DNA from: Dyadobacter psychrotolerans
GTDB lineage: Bacteria; Bacteroidota; Bacteroidia; Cytophagales; Spirosomataceae
Direction of reading: 5' to 3'
Assembly: GCF_004349265.1 (NCBI RefSeq)
Contig: NZ_SMFL01000003.1
Coordinates: 1-64,000, forward strand
Length of the DNA stretch: 64,000 bases
Below are positions 62,321 to 64,000 of this stretch, one piece after another (position 1 is the stretch's first letter; each line of letters begins with the position of its first letter). Below the pieces are notes generated by a model, which searched no databases, was not told where the DNA came from, and saw nothing but the letters and a program-made list of their open reading frames with translations. The translations under genes were made by a program, and so were the position numbers.

Positions 62321-63160
62321 ATGCTTTTTATAGGAAAATATAACAACCTTACCATCGAGAGGGTCACCAGTGTAGGAATGTTTTTGAGTGATGTAGAAGG
62401 AGAAGAAGTCCTCTTACCCAATCAATACCTGACCGACGAGATGAACGTGGACGATAATATCAGAGTCTTTGTTTATCTTGATTCTGAGGATCGCCCGGTG
62501 GCCACAACCGAAACGCCAAAGATTATCCGTAACGAATTTGCGTTTCTGGAAGTGAAGGATGTTTCCGAACATGGCGCATTTATGGACTGGGGTTTGATCA
62601 AAGACCTTTTCGTTCCTTTTCGGGAACAGAGTGTTCCCATGGAAATTGGCGACTGGCATGTGGTATTTCTTTATTTAGATCAAAAATCTTCCCGCCTGAT
62701 CGCTTCAACCAAAATTGACCGTTTTCTGGAAAATGACAGACTGACGGTTGCAGAAGGTGACGAAGTGGATTTGCTTGTCTGGCTAAAAACAGATTTAGGA
62801 TACAATGTGATTGTAAATCAGTATCACAAAGGCCTGATTTATGGTAACGAAGTATTCAAAGACCTGAAAATCGGAGATTCTTTAAAGGGTTATGTCAAAA
62901 AAATAAGACCGGAAAATAAACTGGATATTTCCCTTCAGAAAGCCAGTGGTGAACAAATTGAACCAAGTATTCAAAGTATTTTGGATGAATTAAAAAAAGC
63001 CGGTGGTTTTCTGAATTTGTCGGACGGAAGTTCTCCGGAAGACATCTATAAAACATTTGGAATCAGTAAAAAGGTATTCAAAAAGGCAATCGGCGGATTG
63101 TATAAGCAAGGCAAAATCAGAATTGCTGTTGAAGGTATTTATTTGATTTCGGAGGATTGA
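62321..63160 (+). CDS. S1-domain RNA-binding protein, CvfB/YitL-like
   Basis: Protein of 279 residues with serial OB-type S1 domains: YNNLTIERVTSVGMFLSDVE (1-60), FAFLEVKDVSEHGAFMDWGL (70-130), a third at about 140-205 (DSLKGYVKKIRPENKLDISL) and a C-terminal winged helix (FLNLSDGSSPEDIYKTFGIS, KKVFKKAIGGLYKQGKI). This layout is that of CvfB, known from Staphylococcus as a virulence and RNA-binding regulator. It probably binds RNA in the cytoplasm. The length is normal. Confidence 0.9.
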   Translation: MLFIGKYNNLTIERVTSVGMFLSDVEGEEVLLPNQYLTDEMNVDDNIRVFVYLDSEDRPVATTETPKIIRNEFAFLEVKDVSEHGAFMDWGLIKDLFVPFREQSVPMEIGDWHVVFLYLDQKSSRLIASTKIDRFLENDRLTVAEGDEVDLLVWLKTDLGYNVIVNQYHKGLIYGNEVFKDLKIGDSLKGYVKKIRPENKLDISLQKASGEQIEPSIQSILDELKKAGGFLNLSDGSSPEDIYKTFGISKKVFKKAIGGLYKQGKIRIAVEGIYLISED

Positions 63161-63204
63161 TAATTTGATTAAAATGAATAACTTCAAGTCTTGATTTTGA
63201 ATTT

Positions 63205-63375
63205 ATGAAGCGCACAGACTTAAAGAAAATATCAAAAGGTATAAGACTTAACTGGACACCTATTAAAGAGGTTAGTTCTGTCGATATATCTACATGGAAC
63301 CTTAAAGGAATTGTAGTAAGTGATGCTGTGATTAAGTCAAAAAAAACAAATCCTTCAAAAACGATAATTCCTTGA
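63205..63375 (+). CDS. Small protein, first of an overlapping pair
   Basis: 56 residues from ATG (RTDLKKISKGIRLNWTPIKE, IVVSDAVIKSKKTNPSK), soluble and basic. Its stop TGA (63373-63375) overlaps the TTG (63372) that starts the next frame (TTGA). No family is recognised. The pair might be two coupled genes or a single gene with one frameshift near 63360; the clean TTGA overlap argues for coupling. Confidence 0.5.
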   Translation: MKRTDLKKISKGIRLNWTPIKEVSSVDISTWNLKGIVVSDAVIKSKKTNPSKTIIP

Positions 63376-63926
63376 CTTTTGATTATCCCGGATACCCTTT
63401 AAGATTTATCCAGAAAGACAAATGTACTGACGAGTCTGCACATCTGTTTACTCATATTTATAAGTTTTATTCACCAGTTACACAATACTTCTACATATTA
63501 AGAGCAGACTATCATGAGGAAGATGTCTTTTCTATCAAATTTTACTGTAAAAAAGATAGAAAAAGTGACTTTAAATATTCGAAAATTATTAATAAAGGCG
63601 ACATAGGGAACATACTTTTATCATGCGCAAACGTAATTCCAAAGCTTTTAACTGATTATCCTGCTGCTTCATTTGCTTTAGTTGGTTCGAGGTCTATTGA
63701 TAAAATTTCCGGAACTATTGAACCATTCAGTAATAATCAACGATTCAGAATTTATGCAGAAATCATTGCAAAAAAGTTTGGAGCTGTCACCTTTGAACAT
63801 GTTACCTATCCTGAGGTCAGTGGATATTTATTAATAAATAGAAAATCTGGTGATTTACCTCTTAAAGAATCTGCTATAAAGAGAATGTTTGCATTGACTT
63901 ATAACAATCTTCCAGATATTATTTGA
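63372..63926 (+). CDS. Protein of unknown function, second of an overlapping pair
   Basis: 184 residues read from a TTG that overlaps the stop of the small upstream gene. It is a soluble alpha/beta protein with FDYPGYPLRFIQKDKCTDES, VTQYFYILRADYHEEDVFSI, NIGNILLSC-like helix GNILLSCANVIPKLLTDYPA and MFALTYNNLPDII at the end. It looks like Bacteroidota accessory hypothetical proteins. No ATG is available near the start. A toxin-antitoxin-like arrangement is possible given the small basic partner, but no motif supports it. Confidence 0.55.
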   Translation: MTFDYPGYPLRFIQKDKCTDESAHLFTHIYKFYSPVTQYFYILRADYHEEDVFSIKFYCKKDRKSDFKYSKIINKGDIGNILLSCANVIPKLLTDYPAASFALVGSRSIDKISGTIEPFSNNQRFRIYAEIIAKKFGAVTFEHVTYPEVSGYLLINRKSGDLPLKESAIKRMFALTYNNLPDII

Positions 63927-63936
63927 TGGCAAACAC

Positions 63937-63973
63937 AAACAAAAGAGGCACCATAACAGCACCTCTTTTGTTT
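63937..63973. terminator. Bidirectional intrinsic terminator
   Basis: AAACAAAAGAGG (63937-63948) and CCTCTTTTGTTT (63962-63973), 12 bp perfect, with A-runs on one side and T-runs on the other. It lies 10 bases after the last gene. Confidence 0.85.
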
Positions 63974-64000
63974 AAATTAAATTCAGCAAATCATTTCTTG

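Noticed and set aside
1..64000. CRISPR array
   Set aside because: No series of regularly spaced direct repeats and no cas-like gene was found.

Overview
The window looks like a chromosome segment of a Bacteroidota bacterium, most likely a member of the Cytophagales of the Dyadobacter/Spirosomaceae type; the genus is inferred, not proven. The evidence is Bacteroidota-type promoters (-7 box TAnnTTTG) with few Shine-Dalgarno sites, two LytTR regulator/histidine kinase pairs, FNR-like Crp regulators, a TonB-type outer membrane barrel with a carboxypeptidase-regulatory-like domain, a GH95 fucosidase, DUF6268 and RsiV-like proteins, and Bacteroidota-type tyrosine recombinases.

Layout. 0-7.3 kb is a gene graveyard: the end of an ISKra4-type element inserted in a YdeI-family gene, an intact WYL regulator, and remnants of an MFS transporter, an HxlR regulator, a serine recombinase, a lipoprotein and an AraC regulator, with a few intact small genes between them. 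7.3-13.4 kb holds a DUF6268 outer membrane protein, a LytTR two-component pair and a GH95 alpha-L-fucosidase. 13.7-19.1 kb is a Crp-associated cluster: a dinucleotide-binding reductase-like protein, NTF2-like proteins, an extradiol dioxygenase, an esterase, a PPC/DUF296 gene broken by one stop codon and an alcohol dehydrogenase collapsed by deletion.

19.2-24.2 kb is an AT-rich accessory block with a probably leaderless HEPN-like protein (R-x4-H) and a 1265-residue protein with an N-terminal nuclease-like domain and a STAND-like region lacking a P-loop; an attC-like imperfect palindrome separates them. This is the best candidate for an undescribed (probably defence) system. 24.4-29.4 kb is a tripartite EmrA/EmrB/TolC efflux operon with its AraC regulator. 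29.5-35.8 kb carries NTF2-like proteins, a quinone oxidoreductase, egtD (with a broken egtB remnant), a Crp regulator and secreted hydrolase-like genes.

Four promoters (17.8, 30.5, 33.3 and 34.1 kb) share an ungapped 41-nt module with a CTTAA-N6-TTAAG palindrome, always exactly 28 nt upstream of the last base of a TTTG -7 box. This defines a local regulon of NTF2-like and secreted proteins, plausibly controlled by the adjacent Crp/Fnr protein.

36-38 kb holds an isochorismatase and a GAPDH. 38-43.7 kb is an integration hotspot with two tyrosine recombinases, one beside a tRNA-Asp 3' end and one beside a tRNA/tmRNA-like 3' scrap, plus a repeat-containing cargo protein. 43.9-64 kb is core-like: Nif3, a zinc-ribbon coiled-coil protein, a TPR protein, RadC, a LytTR/kinase/lipoprotein operon, a histidine phosphatase, menaquinone genes (hotdog thioesterase and isochorismate synthase), an RND efflux operon, an outer membrane barrel, a CvfB-like S1 protein and an overlapping gene pair of unknown function.
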